In this document: piece by piece, positions 51,145 through 61,256 of the stretch
Layout of the letters: every line of letters begins with the position of its first letter
Position numbering within the stretch: the first letter of the stretch is position 1
Assembly (NCBI RefSeq): GCF_003367235.1
Contig: NZ_QRGP01000001.1
Location: 186,001 to 250,000 of the forward strand
Length of the DNA: 64,000 nucleotides
From: Sphingorhabdus pulchriflava
GTDB lineage: Bacteria; Pseudomonadota; Alphaproteobacteria; Sphingomonadales; Sphingomonadaceae
Direction of reading: 5' to 3'
Notes under the pieces: model-generated
Told to the model about the DNA's origin: nothing
The model's input: the letters and a program-made list of their open reading frames with translations, nothing else
Databases searched by the model: none
Position numbers and translations under genes: made by a program

Positions 51145-53901
51145 TCAGGCTACCTCTTTGAGACCGTGACCAGCGCCTGTAGCAGCTTCTAACAACCGGG
51201 ACTCAAGCGCCTTCAGCCGCGCTTTGCTCTCGATCTTTCCACCGAACAGATCCGTGACATAAAAAGTGTCGACGGCACGCTCGCCATAGGTGGCAATATG
51301 CGCGCTGTGCAATGTGACCTTGGACTGAAACAGTGCCAGCGCCAAATTGTTGAGTAAAGCTGGTCTGTCTGCGGCATTTACCTCAATCACAGTGAAGCGG
51401 TTCGATGCCTTGTTATCCATCAAAACGGATGGCGCAATCTTGAATGCTTCGGCGCGGCGCAGCGCCACGGGTTTGGCCATAAGTTTTGGCGATAATTTGC
51501 TTTTGTTCGCCAGGGCATCACCGATTGATTGCTTCAGACGTTCGATTTGATCCCGTTCCTGGAATGGCCTTCCCCAAGGATCCTGAACTAAAAAGTTATC
51601 AACTGCCAATCCATCGGTACTTGTATGAATACGGGCATCGATAATGCTTCCGCCTGCTAGATGGATAGCGCCTGCTATACGGTAGAATAAACCCGGATGG
51701 TCTGCTGCGAGCACTGTAATCAGTGTCGCTCCGCGGTCTGGATAATAGCAAGCGTCGATGACCAGCGGTTCGCTGTCATTCGTTTGCAACAGCCGTATAT
51801 TGCGTTCGATTATGTCGTCAGGCTCCGCAATCCAATAAGCCTCCGGCATCCTTTTTGCGAGCCGTTTGAATTTGTCGGGAGCTATTTTTAGTGCATTTTG
51901 CAGCGCTGACTTTTTGCTTGCTATCCGTTCCTCGCGCCCCTTTTGTTTGTGGCCGAGTCTAAGCACTTCTTCAGTCGCCTCGAAAAGGTCAGATAGCAAC
52001 TGGCGCTTCCAACTGTTCCAGACACCCGGTCCGACCGCGCGAATATCGACGACAGTCAAAACCAATAATAGCCTAAGCCTTTCCGCCGAAGTGACTGTCT
52101 GGGCAAAATCGAGAATCGTCTTAAAGTCAGAAAGGTCTCGTTTGAATGCGGTGGCAGACATCAGCAAATGATGTCGAACCAGCCAGGCAACAGTTTCGGT
52201 TTCAGCTTCGTTCAGCCCGAGACGCGGGCAGAGATTAAGGGCGACCTCCGCGCCCAGAACGCTGTGGTCGCCGCCTCGTCCCTTTGCTATATCATGCAGC
52301 AGAACTGCAACGAACAGGACCCTGCGACTGACAATCTGTCGGACGATGGCTGTGGAAAGCGGGTGGTCATCTTTATGATCTCCTCTTTCTATTTCAGCTA
52401 ACAAGCCGATGGCGCGGATCGAATGCTCGTCGACGGTATAGTGGTGGTACATGTCGAACTGCATTTGCGCGACGACCCTTCCAAAGTCAGGAATGAATCT
52501 GCCGAAAACTGTTGCTTCATTCATCCATCGCAACACTGCTTCCGGGTTTCGCGGTGAACACAATGTGTCGAGAAACAGCTGGTTGGCTCGCGCATCCTGA
52601 CGGACTTTATGATCAATCAGACGTGCATCGCGACGGGCCGCCCGCATCGTAAGCGGGTGGATTTCGAGAGCATGGAGGTCAGCCAAATTGAACAATTCGA
52701 TCAAACGGATAGGGTCGGATTGAAAGAAGTCATCGGATGGCAAGGCCAATCGACCGCGGTCGAGAACAAATCCATTTAGTTTACGCGGCTTTCGTGCAAA
52801 GCTCGGGAGAAACCGGCGTCCCTTTTTGCCAAGCGCCTCGTCGAGATGAGCCAGGAATAAGCCGGTCAGGTCGCCGACCGTTTTCGCATTCAGAAAATAT
52901 AGCTGCATGAACCGTTCAACGGCAGAGCGACCGGGGCGCGGTGAAAAGCGCATCCGTTCGGCAACTTCGCGCTGCAGATCAAATGTCAGCCTATCTTCTG
53001 CGCGTCCCGAAATATCGTGCATGTGGCAGCGCACAGCCCAGAGGAAATTCTCGGCCTTTTCAAATTTCCGATATTCCTCACGGGTCAGCAGGCCCACTTC
53101 GACCAAGTCCGATGGTGAACGTACCCGGTGCACATATTTGCCTATCCAATAGAGCGTGTGCAGATCGCGAAGGCCGCCCTTTCCGTCTTTGACATTGGGT
53201 TCGACAACATATCGGCTATCGCCCATGCGTTTGTGACGCTCGTCGCGCTCGATCATTTTCTGAGCAACAAAGTCCGCCCCAGTTTTGGTAGCCACTTCGT
53301 TCCAAAAGCGGATCGATGCTTCTTCATATACCTCGCGATCCCCCCAAACAAACCGGCCCTCTAGAAGGGCAGTTCGGATCGTCAAGTCTTCGAGCGCCAT
53401 CTTGATGGTCTCGTCAATCGAACGGCTGGATTGGCCAACTTTCAGTCCCAAATCCCATAGGAAATAGAGCATGGCTTCGACGACTTGTTCAGTCCAGCCA
53501 GTGCGCTTATAGGGCGTGATGAAGGCGATATCGACATCGCTGTGCGGCGCCATCTCTCCGCGCCCATAACCGCCGACAGCCACGACCGCGATTTTTTCGG
53601 CGGCAGAACGGTTAGCGACTGGAAACAGCGCGGTTGTTACAAAATCATAGGCAATGCGGATAATCTGGTCGATCAGAAAGGCTTGATCGGTGGCGCTGCT
53701 CCGTCCTGACGATGGCATTGCGATCAGACGTCGGGAAATTTCTTCGCGTCCTTCGCGCAATGTGGCCTGCAATACTGCCAGCGCTTTGCTGCGCTGCTCG
53801 CTGACCGAACTGTCGGCGAGAACGGAAGATATTTCATCCGCCACCGCATTGCGATCAATGATGTCGCGTTGGCGCCTTCGGCCGAGCCCATTTTCCGTCA
53901 T
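51145..53901 (-). CDS. glnD: [Protein-PII] uridylyltransferase
   Basis: A 918-residue bifunctional nitrogen sensor that uridylylates and de-uridylylates PII according to glutamine. Nucleotidyltransferase motif VAVGGYGRGEMAPHSDVDIA (about 108-127); HD domain around VLLHDIAKGRGGDHSVLGAE; two ACT glutamine-binding domains at the C-terminus (TLITVLAADHPGLFYRIAGA and FTVIEVNAADRPALLNNLAL). Full length for the family. It follows the acyl-CoA ligase gene on the same strand by 39 nt; GC is lower (about 50%) here than in the left part of the window. Confidence 0.96.
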   Translation of the reverse strand: MTENGLGRRRQRDIIDRNAVADEISSVLADSSVSEQRSKALAVLQATLREGREEISRRLIAMPSSGRSSATDQAFLIDQIIRIAYDFVTTALFPVANRSAAEKIAVVAVGGYGRGEMAPHSDVDIAFITPYKRTGWTEQVVEAMLYFLWDLGLKVGQSSRSIDETIKMALEDLTIRTALLEGRFVWGDREVYEEASIRFWNEVATKTGADFVAQKMIERDERHKRMGDSRYVVEPNVKDGKGGLRDLHTLYWIGKYVHRVRSPSDLVEVGLLTREEYRKFEKAENFLWAVRCHMHDISGRAEDRLTFDLQREVAERMRFSPRPGRSAVERFMQLYFLNAKTVGDLTGLFLAHLDEALGKKGRRFLPSFARKPRKLNGFVLDRGRLALPSDDFFQSDPIRLIELFNLADLHALEIHPLTMRAARRDARLIDHKVRQDARANQLFLDTLCSPRNPEAVLRWMNEATVFGRFIPDFGRVVAQMQFDMYHHYTVDEHSIRAIGLLAEIERGDHKDDHPLSTAIVRQIVSRRVLFVAVLLHDIAKGRGGDHSVLGAEVALNLCPRLGLNEAETETVAWLVRHHLLMSATAFKRDLSDFKTILDFAQTVTSAERLRLLLVLTVVDIRAVGPGVWNSWKRQLLSDLFEATEEVLRLGHKQKGREERIASKKSALQNALKIAPDKFKRLAKRMPEAYWIAEPDDIIERNIRLLQTNDSEPLVIDACYYPDRGATLITVLAADHPGLFYRIAGAIHLAGGSIIDARIHTSTDGLAVDNFLVQDPWGRPFQERDQIERLKQSIGDALANKSKLSPKLMAKPVALRRAEAFKIAPSVLMDNKASNRFTVIEVNAADRPALLNNLALALFQSKVTLHSAHIATYGERAVDTFYVTDLFGGKIESKARLKALESRLLEAATGAGHGLKEVA

Positions 53902-53940
53902 ATGATGACACTTAAAAGAAGCGGGGCAGAGGAGAAAGCT

Positions 53941-55647
53941 CTAATCTTCGAGTTCCTTGGCCTTAGCATTATATTCCCGACGGAGTGTAACCCGGTCGAT
54001 CTTCTGGGTGCCGAGCCGCGGAAGCGGCTCATGCACGCGCCAAAAGTGAACTGGTACCTTGAATGGGGCAAGTTTGGCCTGAAGGAAGCTCTTCAGTTCG
54101 TCGGGCGAAAGCTCGCTTCCTTCTTTGGTGAAATAAACCAGTCCCGGAACTTCGCCATAGCGGTCATCCGCAATACCGAAGACCGACAATTCGGCGACTG
54201 CATCATGTTCATAGGCTGCTGCTTCAACCTCTGGGCAACTGATATTCTCACCGCCGCGGATTATGATATCTTTCTTACGGTCGACGATGAACAGATAGCC
54301 GTCCTCGTCCAGATAGCCAATGTCGCCGGTGCGAAAATAGCCGTCGGATGTGAAGGCAGCGCGGGTTGCCTCTTCATTCTCCCAATAGCCGTTGAAATTG
54401 GCGATAGAGCGGATGCATACCTCGCCCCGCTCGCCCTGCGGCATTTTAATGCCATCGTCGTCAAGGATAGCGAGATCAACCAGCGGTTTCGTCGCGGGAC
54501 CAGTACTAGAAGGCTTCGCCAGATAATTTTCGGTGAAATTCCCGCAACCGACGCCATTGGTTTCGGTGAGGCCATAGCCGAGTAGCGGGAAGCCCCATTC
54601 CATTTCCTGTTTGATGCGTTTCACATGCTCAACCGGGCGCGGCGCTCCGCCTGCGGCAAAGGCCGTGCACGAAGTTAGATCATATTTCAGGCGGTTGGGA
54701 TGCGTTGCTATTTCGATGCTCATCAACGGAACGCCGACAAAATAGGTAATCTTTTCTTTTTCGATCAGCTGCATGGCATGCTCGGCATCCCATTTTGGCA
54801 TCATCACAAGCTTGCGACCTATAACGAAGCTTTGCAGCAATACGGGAACTGCTGCGGTCACATGGAACAATGGTACATTGAGCAATGTGGCTGGTTGCAT
54901 GGTCGGTGCTTCGCCGGTCGACGCCAATATCTCGAAAAACACCAATGTCTGGCCAACATAGCTCATAGCGCCCTGCACAACGCCGCGGTGATCGGACCAG
55001 GCGCCCTTTGACTGACCGGTCGAGCCTGAGGTATAAAGGATTGTTGCCGGATCAAGGGGAGCGATAGTCGGCAAAGCCGTCTCCGCATTTCCGCCCTTTG
55101 CGAGCAGGACTTTCAGCCCTTCAAGCGGAACGCAGTCATGTTCAAAAATCAGCAGATCTGCTTTGCCAACGTCTTCGCCCTTTAGCCTTGCGGCACGCTG
55201 AGCATCGGCAAGTACATATTTGCATCCGACCATGCGGATGCCCTCGGCCAGCTCGCTGCCCTGCCACCAGCCATTGAGCAGTGTCGCGACCCCGCCTGCC
55301 ATCAATATGGCCATATAGGCGATGATCCAGTTGGCCGAGTTGCGGGCTGCTATGCCCACACGATCGCCGACCTGAAGTCCATGGCCTTCACTCAACCCTC
55401 CCGCTAAAGCACGAGCTGCTGCGTGGCATTCCGCGAATGTAAGGCGGATATCGCCGTCGACCAGAAATTCCTTGTCGGCGTTCAGCGCGCAGAACATGTC
55501 GAAATAGTCGCGCAAATTTGCCGGAGCTTGCGCAATCATGGGAATTTGCACGCCATATTTCTCGACATGTGCCACTGACAATGGACCACCATTTTCCATG
55601 AGGCGGGCGACGGTGCTGTCAATTGCCAGATCAAGTGCTGTCGGCAT
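53941..55647 (-). CDS. Class I adenylate-forming enzyme, long-chain acyl-CoA ligase-like
   Basis: 568 residues. The AMP-binding signature is ILYTSGSTGQSKGAWSDHRG (P-loop-like core), motif II is LLGYGLTETNGVGCGN, and the hinge region GYFRTGDIGYLDEDGYLFIV DRKKDIIIRGGEN carries the catalytic D and K. These describe an acyl-adenylating ligase; the fatty- or aryl-acid substrate is not readable. Final K-containing region is LRREYNAKAKELED. Read away from lgt, 76 nt gap. Confidence 0.9.
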   Translation of the reverse strand: MPTALDLAIDSTVARLMENGGPLSVAHVEKYGVQIPMIAQAPANLRDYFDMFCALNADKEFLVDGDIRLTFAECHAAARALAGGLSEGHGLQVGDRVGIAARNSANWIIAYMAILMAGGVATLLNGWWQGSELAEGIRMVGCKYVLADAQRAARLKGEDVGKADLLIFEHDCVPLEGLKVLLAKGGNAETALPTIAPLDPATILYTSGSTGQSKGAWSDHRGVVQGAMSYVGQTLVFFEILASTGEAPTMQPATLLNVPLFHVTAAVPVLLQSFVIGRKLVMMPKWDAEHAMQLIEKEKITYFVGVPLMSIEIATHPNRLKYDLTSCTAFAAGGAPRPVEHVKRIKQEMEWGFPLLGYGLTETNGVGCGNFTENYLAKPSSTGPATKPLVDLAILDDDGIKMPQGERGEVCIRSIANFNGYWENEEATRAAFTSDGYFRTGDIGYLDEDGYLFIVDRKKDIIIRGGENISCPEVEAAAYEHDAVAELSVFGIADDRYGEVPGLVYFTKEGSELSPDELKSFLQAKLAPFKVPVHFWRVHEPLPRLGTQKIDRVTLRREYNAKAKELED

Positions 55648-55723
55648 GGCGAATCTCTCCTTTGTTCTTTTTTATGCGCCCCTTTTGGCTATATAGGTGC
55701 GCAAATCCAAGAGGGGATGCGAC

Positions 55724-56593
55724 TTGTTTATTGCAACGGCCGCTGCGGCTGCAGGTGACTATCTGAAATTTACCGATCTGGGCATAGGTCCGGTTGCATT
55801 GGACCTCGGAATTTTTGAGCTGCGCTGGTATTCGCTCGGCTATTTGTTCGGCATTTTGCTGGGATATTGGTTGCTGACGAAACTAATCCGCAAACCCGGA
55901 TCCCCAATGTCGCGCGAACATGCTGACGATATGATTTTATATGCGACGCTTGGCATCATTTTGGGCGGGCGTGTTGGCTATATTCTGTTCTATCAGCCAG
56001 GCATGCTGGCAACGCCATTGGAAGTCTTCAAGTTGTGGGAAGGCGGAATGTCGCTGCATGGCGGAACGCTGGGCACAATATTTGCAATTTGGCTAATGGC
56101 GCGCAAACATGGGCTCTCTTTCTTGCGTATGTGCGACTATATTGCGTGCTGCGTTCCTTTCGGGCTGTTCTTGGTGCGGCTTGCAAACTTCGCCAACAGC
56201 GAGTTGTGGGGCAGGGTCACGGATGCCAAATGGGCGATCATCTTCCCCAATGGCGGTGATATGCCACGGCATCCCAGTCAGCTTTATGAAGCTGGTGCAG
56301 AAGGGCTGCTGATGGCGGCAATTTTGTGGCCATTGTTCTTCAAGACTGACGCCCGCTACAAGCCGGGATTCTTGTTTGGCATGGCCGCATTGATTTACGG
56401 AATCGCTCGTTTCTGCATAGAGTTTGTGCGTGAGCCGGACGCGCATCTCCAGCATGTTGTCGAACAGACGGGTCTTAGCATGGGGCAATGGCTCACGATT
56501 CCCATGATCCTGTTGGGCATTTATCTGGTCGTGACAGCAAAGAGGCGCAGGCAGCGGGTCGAGCCGGTCGCTGGGACGGAAAGTGTCGCCTGA
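55724..56593 (+). CDS. lgt: Prolipoprotein diacylglyceryl transferase
   Basis: Inner membrane enzyme that attaches diacylglycerol to the lipobox Cys, 289-290 residues. I chose TTG 55724 because GAGGGG (55711-55716) lies 7 nt upstream and a GTG at 55697 would precede it; both are in frame. Conserved landmarks: HGGTLGTIFAIWLMAR (His and Gly for catalysis), ILGGRVGYILFY, SELWGRVTDAKWAIIFP and RHPSQLYEAGAEGLL. Overlaps the MidA-like gene by 11 nt. Confidence 0.93.
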   Translation: MFIATAAAAAGDYLKFTDLGIGPVALDLGIFELRWYSLGYLFGILLGYWLLTKLIRKPGSPMSREHADDMILYATLGIILGGRVGYILFYQPGMLATPLEVFKLWEGGMSLHGGTLGTIFAIWLMARKHGLSFLRMCDYIACCVPFGLFLVRLANFANSELWGRVTDAKWAIIFPNGGDMPRHPSQLYEAGAEGLLMAAILWPLFFKTDARYKPGFLFGMAALIYGIARFCIEFVREPDAHLQHVVEQTGLSMGQWLTIPMILLGIYLVVTAKRRRQRVEPVAGTESVA

Positions 56594-57650
56594 AGCCCAG
56601 AATCTGAGCGCGCGATTGGCGCGGCAAATCGAGGCTAGTGGGCCGATCAGCGTGGCCGAATTTATGCGCGTCTCAAACGAAGTCTACTATGGAAGCGGTG
56701 ATCCGCTAGGGGCGCAAGGCGACTTCATTACAGCGCCTGAAATCAGCCAGATGTTCGGCGAGCTTATCGGCCTTTGGTTGACCGACCTGTGGATACGTTC
56801 AGGAAGTAGAACCGACTGTAAATATATCGAATTGGGCCCGGGGCGAGGGACGCTGGCGGCAGATGCGCTCCGTTCGATGAAGCAGTTCAACCTTGAACCG
56901 GAATCGTGGTTTGTGGAGACGAGCGCGCCATTGCGCGAAATTCAGTCGGCTAAAGTTGAGCGATCGAATTTTTGTAGCACAATTGATGAGATCCCTGACG
57001 ATGGACCTTTGCTGATCGTAGCGAATGAGTTTTTTGATGCCTTGCCAGTTCGGCAATTGGTATCAACACATGCCGGCTGGCGAGAACGAGTGGTCGTGCG
57101 TGACCGTGGCAACAAATTTTTGGCAACGCCCGGTCTGCAAGCAATGGATGCCCATGTCCCCGCAGAATTTCGAAACGCCCCAAGTCCGAGCATTTACGAG
57201 ACATGCCCGGATGCAAGCACTATCATGTACGAACTAGCCGGCCGATTGGCTCACCAAGGCGGCGCAATTTTGGTGATCGACTATGGGTATGTTTTGCCGG
57301 GACTAGGGAGCAGCTTGCAGGCGGTCAAGGGACATCAATTTGCCGACCCGTTCGAGAATCCAGGGACACAGGATTTGACCGCGCATGTCAATTTCGTCGA
57401 GTTAGCAAATCTCGCGCGAATGCGAGGATTGAGAGTCAGTGGTCCAGCCGAGCAAGGTCAATGGCTATCAGCTTTAGGAATCGAAGCCCGAATGGCTAGT
57501 TTGGCAGCTGGCTCGCCGGAGTGTGCTGAGGAATTGAAAAGCGCCCGAGATCGACTGGTTGAGCCGTCTGAAATGGGTAGCCTATTCAAAGTGCTGGCGG
57601 TAACTCACCCGGACTGGCCAACCCCTGAAGGATTTGCAACCTCGGTTTGA
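56583..57650 (+). CDS. MidA/NDUFAF7-like SAM-dependent methyltransferase
   Basis: A 355-residue class I methyltransferase of the MidA (DUF185) family starting at GTG 56583. Motif I is CKYIELGPGRGTLAADALRS, with FVETSAPLREIQSAKVE, LLIVANEFFDALPVRQLV and AILVIDYGYVLPGLGS (the conserved DYG) following. In mitochondria the family dimethylates an arginine of complex I subunit NDUFS2; the bacterial role is probably similar. Overlaps lgt; convergent with the lipoprotein gene. Confidence 0.9.
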   Translation: MSPEAQNLSARLARQIEASGPISVAEFMRVSNEVYYGSGDPLGAQGDFITAPEISQMFGELIGLWLTDLWIRSGSRTDCKYIELGPGRGTLAADALRSMKQFNLEPESWFVETSAPLREIQSAKVERSNFCSTIDEIPDDGPLLIVANEFFDALPVRQLVSTHAGWRERVVVRDRGNKFLATPGLQAMDAHVPAEFRNAPSPSIYETCPDASTIMYELAGRLAHQGGAILVIDYGYVLPGLGSSLQAVKGHQFADPFENPGTQDLTAHVNFVELANLARMRGLRVSGPAEQGQWLSALGIEARMASLAAGSPECAEELKSARDRLVEPSEMGSLFKVLAVTHPDWPTPEGFATSV

Positions 57651-57652
57651 GT

Positions 57653-58267
57653 TCAGTTTGCTGCCAGCCAGTTTGCGATTTCGGCAGCGATTTTGTTGGC
57701 TGAACTGTTTAATGCAGCCCCCGCATCGCCAGGTTCGATCTGGGCCACTGCTTCGCGGACCTGAAAGCGCCGCTTCTCAACTGGTTTGCCCTTGCTAATC
57801 TTGACCGCATCAAAGATGACAATGGCCTCCATGGCGGCAGAATCGATTCCGAATTCGACAAGCTGGCCCGACAGGAAATGTTCGGCCTTGCCGGAGGTTT
57901 CGACCTCGCTGAGAATCAGCGTTCCGTTTTTGGCTGAAACGGTTTCAGCGATCAATTGCTGAAACAATATGGCCGGCTTATCCGCCCAAACACTGTTCTT
58001 CAGATAGGCGATATTGCCCGCATCGACTTGAACCGGCACTCGGTTGGTATCCAATTTCCGCGGCACTTCCGGCACCAATATGACGAGAGCGTCCTTGGGC
58101 ATTCCGATTTTGCTAGCGCCGGGACTCACGGCTGCATCGGATGACAAAGTGAGCAGTGAGATCGGGGCTTTTGATCCCAAGCTGACACAAGCGGAGAGAA
58201 GAAAGGCACCGCAGCTTGCTACGAAAATAGAACCTAGCTCTTTGAACCGGCGATGGCTTTTCATCAT
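57653..58267 (-). CDS. ABC-type transport auxiliary lipoprotein of the Mla-like operon
   Basis: A 204-residue ABC_trans_aux-type (PqiC/DUF330-like) lipoprotein: signal peptide with lipobox Cys in SCGAFLLSACVSLG, then TLSSDAAVSPG and the family core KDALVILVPEVPRKLDTNRV, DAGNIAYLKNSVWADKPAIL and FRVREAVAQIEPGDAGAALN broken up by short loops. Anchored in the inner leaflet of the outer membrane and thought to dock the MlaD-type protein. Overlaps mlaD by 4 nt. Confidence 0.85.
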   Translation of the reverse strand: MMKSHRRFKELGSIFVASCGAFLLSACVSLGSKAPISLLTLSSDAAVSPGASKIGMPKDALVILVPEVPRKLDTNRVPVQVDAGNIAYLKNSVWADKPAILFQQLIAETVSAKNGTLILSEVETSGKAEHFLSGQLVEFGIDSAAMEAIVIFDAVKISKGKPVEKRRFQVREAVAQIEPGDAGAALNSSANKIAAEIANWLAAN

Positions 58268-59238
58268 TTACTCCTGCCCGGCTCATAGTCGGGGAGTTTG
58301 GGTGCAGATACAAGCCCGCCTACACCTTGCTGGTCGAGCCGCTCGGTCACCGACTGCAGCGATGACGATAAACGGCGCAAATCGCGGGCAAGTTGATTAA
58401 TCTCTGGAAGCGTTTGTGTGTTTAAGGTTTCGAGAGCGGGATTAGCGCTGTTCAGTGACGTTTCCAAAGCTGAAAGGCTACCATTGGCGGACCTCAGAGT
58501 TTTGCGAAGCTCCGCCATCATCGGCTTACCTTCATTGTCGAGCAACGTATTTGCATTGGCTGACAGGGCAGTCAGCTGCTCGGCCGCTGCTCCGGCTTTA
58601 GCCAAGGTTGCGCGTGATTCCTGAATGGCAGCCCGCAAGTCAGGCGCTTGCGTCGCTAGTGAACCCGACAGATTTTCGACATTGTTGAGGATTTGTTCAA
58701 TCGACTGCTGGTTCTTGTCCGACAGCACTATATTCAGTCGCTCAGTCAGCGTTGACAACCGTTCGACCAGCAATGGTGCGCTGTTCAAAATCTCACCAAG
58801 AGCCCCGGGCTTTGTCGGGATGACAGGCCGTCCCGCAGGGCATTCGCTCTTCGGATTTTCTGCAGGACATACGATCGCTGGCGCACCTTTGATCGCACCA
58901 TCAAGTTGAATTTCCGAAACGCCGGTAAAGCCGATGCCGCTGATTGTTGCGGTCGTGCCTTGCAATATCGCCGTATCTGAATCGATAGCGATGCGCACTC
59001 GGACAAAATCCGGATCAGGCCGCCACAATTTGATATCTTTAACCTGACCCACCGGAACGCCTGCAAATGTGACGCCAGAGCCCTTGGCAATGCCACTAAC
59101 CGACTGCTGGAAGAAGATGTCATATTCGGTCTTCGCACCATCGCCAATGCGGGACAGCCAGACGGTAAAGCCTGCGAGCACCGCCAACAGCAGCAGCGTT
59201 ACCCCGCCGACCAGGACATAGTGGGACTTAGTTTCCAT
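58264..59238 (-). CDS. mlaD: MlaD family lipid-binding protein
   Basis: A 324-residue MCE-domain protein. The single N-terminal helix YVLVGGVTLLLLAVLAGFTVWLS is followed by the MCE domain (SGIAKGSGVTFAGVPVGQVK and IGFTGVSEIQLDG) and a long coiled region (residues about 170-300, with NVENLSGSLATQAPDL). Substrate-binding ring component of a phospholipid transporter. Operon order on the minus strand: mlaE, mlaF, mlaD, lipoprotein. Confidence 0.9.
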   Translation of the reverse strand: METKSHYVLVGGVTLLLLAVLAGFTVWLSRIGDGAKTEYDIFFQQSVSGIAKGSGVTFAGVPVGQVKDIKLWRPDPDFVRVRIAIDSDTAILQGTTATISGIGFTGVSEIQLDGAIKGAPAIVCPAENPKSECPAGRPVIPTKPGALGEILNSAPLLVERLSTLTERLNIVLSDKNQQSIEQILNNVENLSGSLATQAPDLRAAIQESRATLAKAGAAAEQLTALSANANTLLDNEGKPMMAELRKTLRSANGSLSALETSLNSANPALETLNTQTLPEINQLARDLRRLSSSLQSVTERLDQQGVGGLVSAPKLPDYEPGRSK

Positions 59239-59292
59239 CGTCTACCTTATGGCCTCTGCTCTGTATTTTTGTCCATGTGCTATTTCCTTGGT

Positions 59293-60078
59293 TCAAATCT
59301 GACGCTCATGACCCAGCCGGGCAGCACGCCCTCTCGGGCCAGAGAAATACTCGTGGATCCACGGGTGGTCGGTAGAGAGAAGCTCATCGATTTTGCCTAT
59401 AGCGATCACCCGCTTGTCAGCGATTACGGCTACGCGATCGCAAATCGCGTAAAGCGTATCCAGATCGTGCGTGATAAGGAACACCGTCAGGCCTAATGTG
59501 TCCTGCAGGCTGCGGGTCAGCTCATCGAACTTGGATGCGCCAATCGGGTCAAGGCCGGCCGTCGGTTCGTCAAGAAACAGCAACTCGGGATCCATCGCGA
59601 GCGAACGCGCAAGACCAGCCCGTTTTTTCATGCCGCCCGAAAGTTCTGACGGGTACTTGTGCGCTGCCTCGGGCGGAAGGCCACTCAACTGAATCTTGTA
59701 GCGAGCGATTTCTTCGAGCAATTCGCGGTCGAATTGAGGGTAGAATTCACGTAACGGCACCTGGACGTTTTCAGCGACTGTCAAAGTCGAAAACAGTGCC
59801 CCACCCTGGAACATGACGCCCCAGCGCTTGCGCACCTCGAAGGCTTCATCCTCCTCTTTGCCGCGCATAGACGTGCCCAAAACGGTAATCTCGCCTGCTT
59901 CGGGTTCCTGCAAGCCAATGATTGAACGCATCAAAACGGATTTGCCAGTACCTGACCCGCCTACAACACCCAGTATCTCTCCAGCACGAACGTCGAGATC
60001 GAGATTATCGTGAATGACCTGATCGCCGAACGCATTGCGCAAACCGCGGACCGAAATGACAGGATCGATTTCCGCCAT
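59293..60078 (-). CDS. mlaF: MlaF-like ABC transporter ATP-binding protein
   Basis: A 261-residue ATPase from ATG 60078. Walker A VVGGSGTGKSVLMRSI (about 38-53), Q-loop region GVMFQGGALFSTL, ABC signature ELSGGMKKRAGLARSL, and Walker B LLFLDEPTAGLDPIGASKFD with H-loop LITHDLD. Energises phospholipid transport. Overlaps the mlaE stop by 1 nt and is separated from mlaD by 54 nt. Confidence 0.95.
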   Translation of the reverse strand: MAEIDPVISVRGLRNAFGDQVIHDNLDLDVRAGEILGVVGGSGTGKSVLMRSIIGLQEPEAGEITVLGTSMRGKEEDEAFEVRKRWGVMFQGGALFSTLTVAENVQVPLREFYPQFDRELLEEIARYKIQLSGLPPEAAHKYPSELSGGMKKRAGLARSLAMDPELLFLDEPTAGLDPIGASKFDELTRSLQDTLGLTVFLITHDLDTLYAICDRVAVIADKRVIAIGKIDELLSTDHPWIHEYFSGPRGRAARLGHERQI

Positions 60079-61187
60079 CAGTCCCAACCAATTTCGGTGA
60101 AAAATACGGCGAAAAAGGCATCAAGTACGATAACGAGAAATATCGCCTGCACGACCGCTGCAGTTGTTTTAAGGCCAACCTGTTCCGCGTTGCCATGGAC
60201 TCGCATCCCCTGAAAGCATCCGGCAAGTGCTATGATTGCGCCGAATACCGGGGCCTTGACCATGCCGACATAGAAATCGGTCAGAGGTGTCACCTCCCTT
60301 ATGCGTTGCACAAATGTTGTGGGCGGCATGTCGAGGGTCATCCAGCAGAATAATCCACCGCCAATGATCGCAACAAGCGAAGCATATAGTCCGAGCAATG
60401 GCATCATCAGCACGGTCGCAATCACGCGAGGGATGACGAGCGCCTCCACGGGTACAACGCCGATGGTGCGCATTGCATCAACCTCTTCGGTGATTTTCAT
60501 GGTGCCTATTTGCGCTGCAAAGGCCGAGCCTGACCGGCCTGCAACCATGATGGCCGTCATGAGCACGCCAAGTTCGCGCATCGTTAGCCGACCGATCAAG
60601 TTTACAGTCCAAATTTCCGCCCCGAATTGGCGTAACTGCACCGCACCTTGCTGCGCAATGACGATACCGATCAGGAAACTCATCAGCCCGATGATACCCA
60701 ATGCACGAACGCCAACCATATCGAAATGCTGGATTACCGAATGGAAGCGCAATCTTCGGGGGTGGAGCAGTAAGTTGAACACTGCTTTTACACATTGACC
60801 GATAAAGCCGACAAATTCGACAAAAGTGCGCGCTGTGCTGGAAACAGCTTCACCCAGTTCTTCGAAGACCCGCACCACAGGCGACAATCGGGGTGCTTCT
60901 ACAGTTTGATCGTCCGAACCACTGACCGCAGCTATCAATCGCTGCGCATCCGAATCTGCGCCTATGATTGTCGCTCCCTGATCGCGCGCCGTGCGATGGA
61001 CGAGCCAAGCTCCGACAGTGTCGATGTGCTCTATTCTGGTCAGATCAATCTGGATCACGCCTTCGCGTAGAGCGCGCAGCCGTTCGTCCAAATCATTGAT
61101 GTGGGCAATGGCCAGCGTCCCACCGAGGCGCAGGACCGTTCCTCCCTCGGGCAGTTGCTCTTCGATAAAGTCTGCAGGCTGCGCCAT
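60078..61187 (-). CDS. mlaE: STAS-MlaE fusion ABC transporter permease
   Basis: A 369-residue permease from ATG 61187. N-terminal ~110 residues are an STAS-like domain (VLRLGGTLAIAHINDLDERL; IDLTRIEHIDTVGAWLVHR) fused to the MlaE permease (about 115-369; SVIQHFDMVGVRALGIIGLM, LMSFLIGIVIAQQGAVQLRQ, the conserved EVDAMRTIGVVPVEALVIPR cytosolic motif). In E. coli the STAS part is a separate MlaB. The preceding HAD gene is divergent, 69 nt away. Confidence 0.92.
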   Translation of the reverse strand: MAQPADFIEEQLPEGGTVLRLGGTLAIAHINDLDERLRALREGVIQIDLTRIEHIDTVGAWLVHRTARDQGATIIGADSDAQRLIAAVSGSDDQTVEAPRLSPVVRVFEELGEAVSSTARTFVEFVGFIGQCVKAVFNLLLHPRRLRFHSVIQHFDMVGVRALGIIGLMSFLIGIVIAQQGAVQLRQFGAEIWTVNLIGRLTMRELGVLMTAIMVAGRSGSAFAAQIGTMKITEEVDAMRTIGVVPVEALVIPRVIATVLMMPLLGLYASLVAIIGGGLFCWMTLDMPPTTFVQRIREVTPLTDFYVGMVKAPVFGAIIALAGCFQGMRVHGNAEQVGLKTTAAVVQAIFLVIVLDAFFAVFFTEIGWD

Positions 61188-61256
61188 AACGCCATGATTG
61201 GCGCATTCTTCCCCGCATAACAAGCTTCAAGGCTTTGCAAAAAATGAACTAGCCTT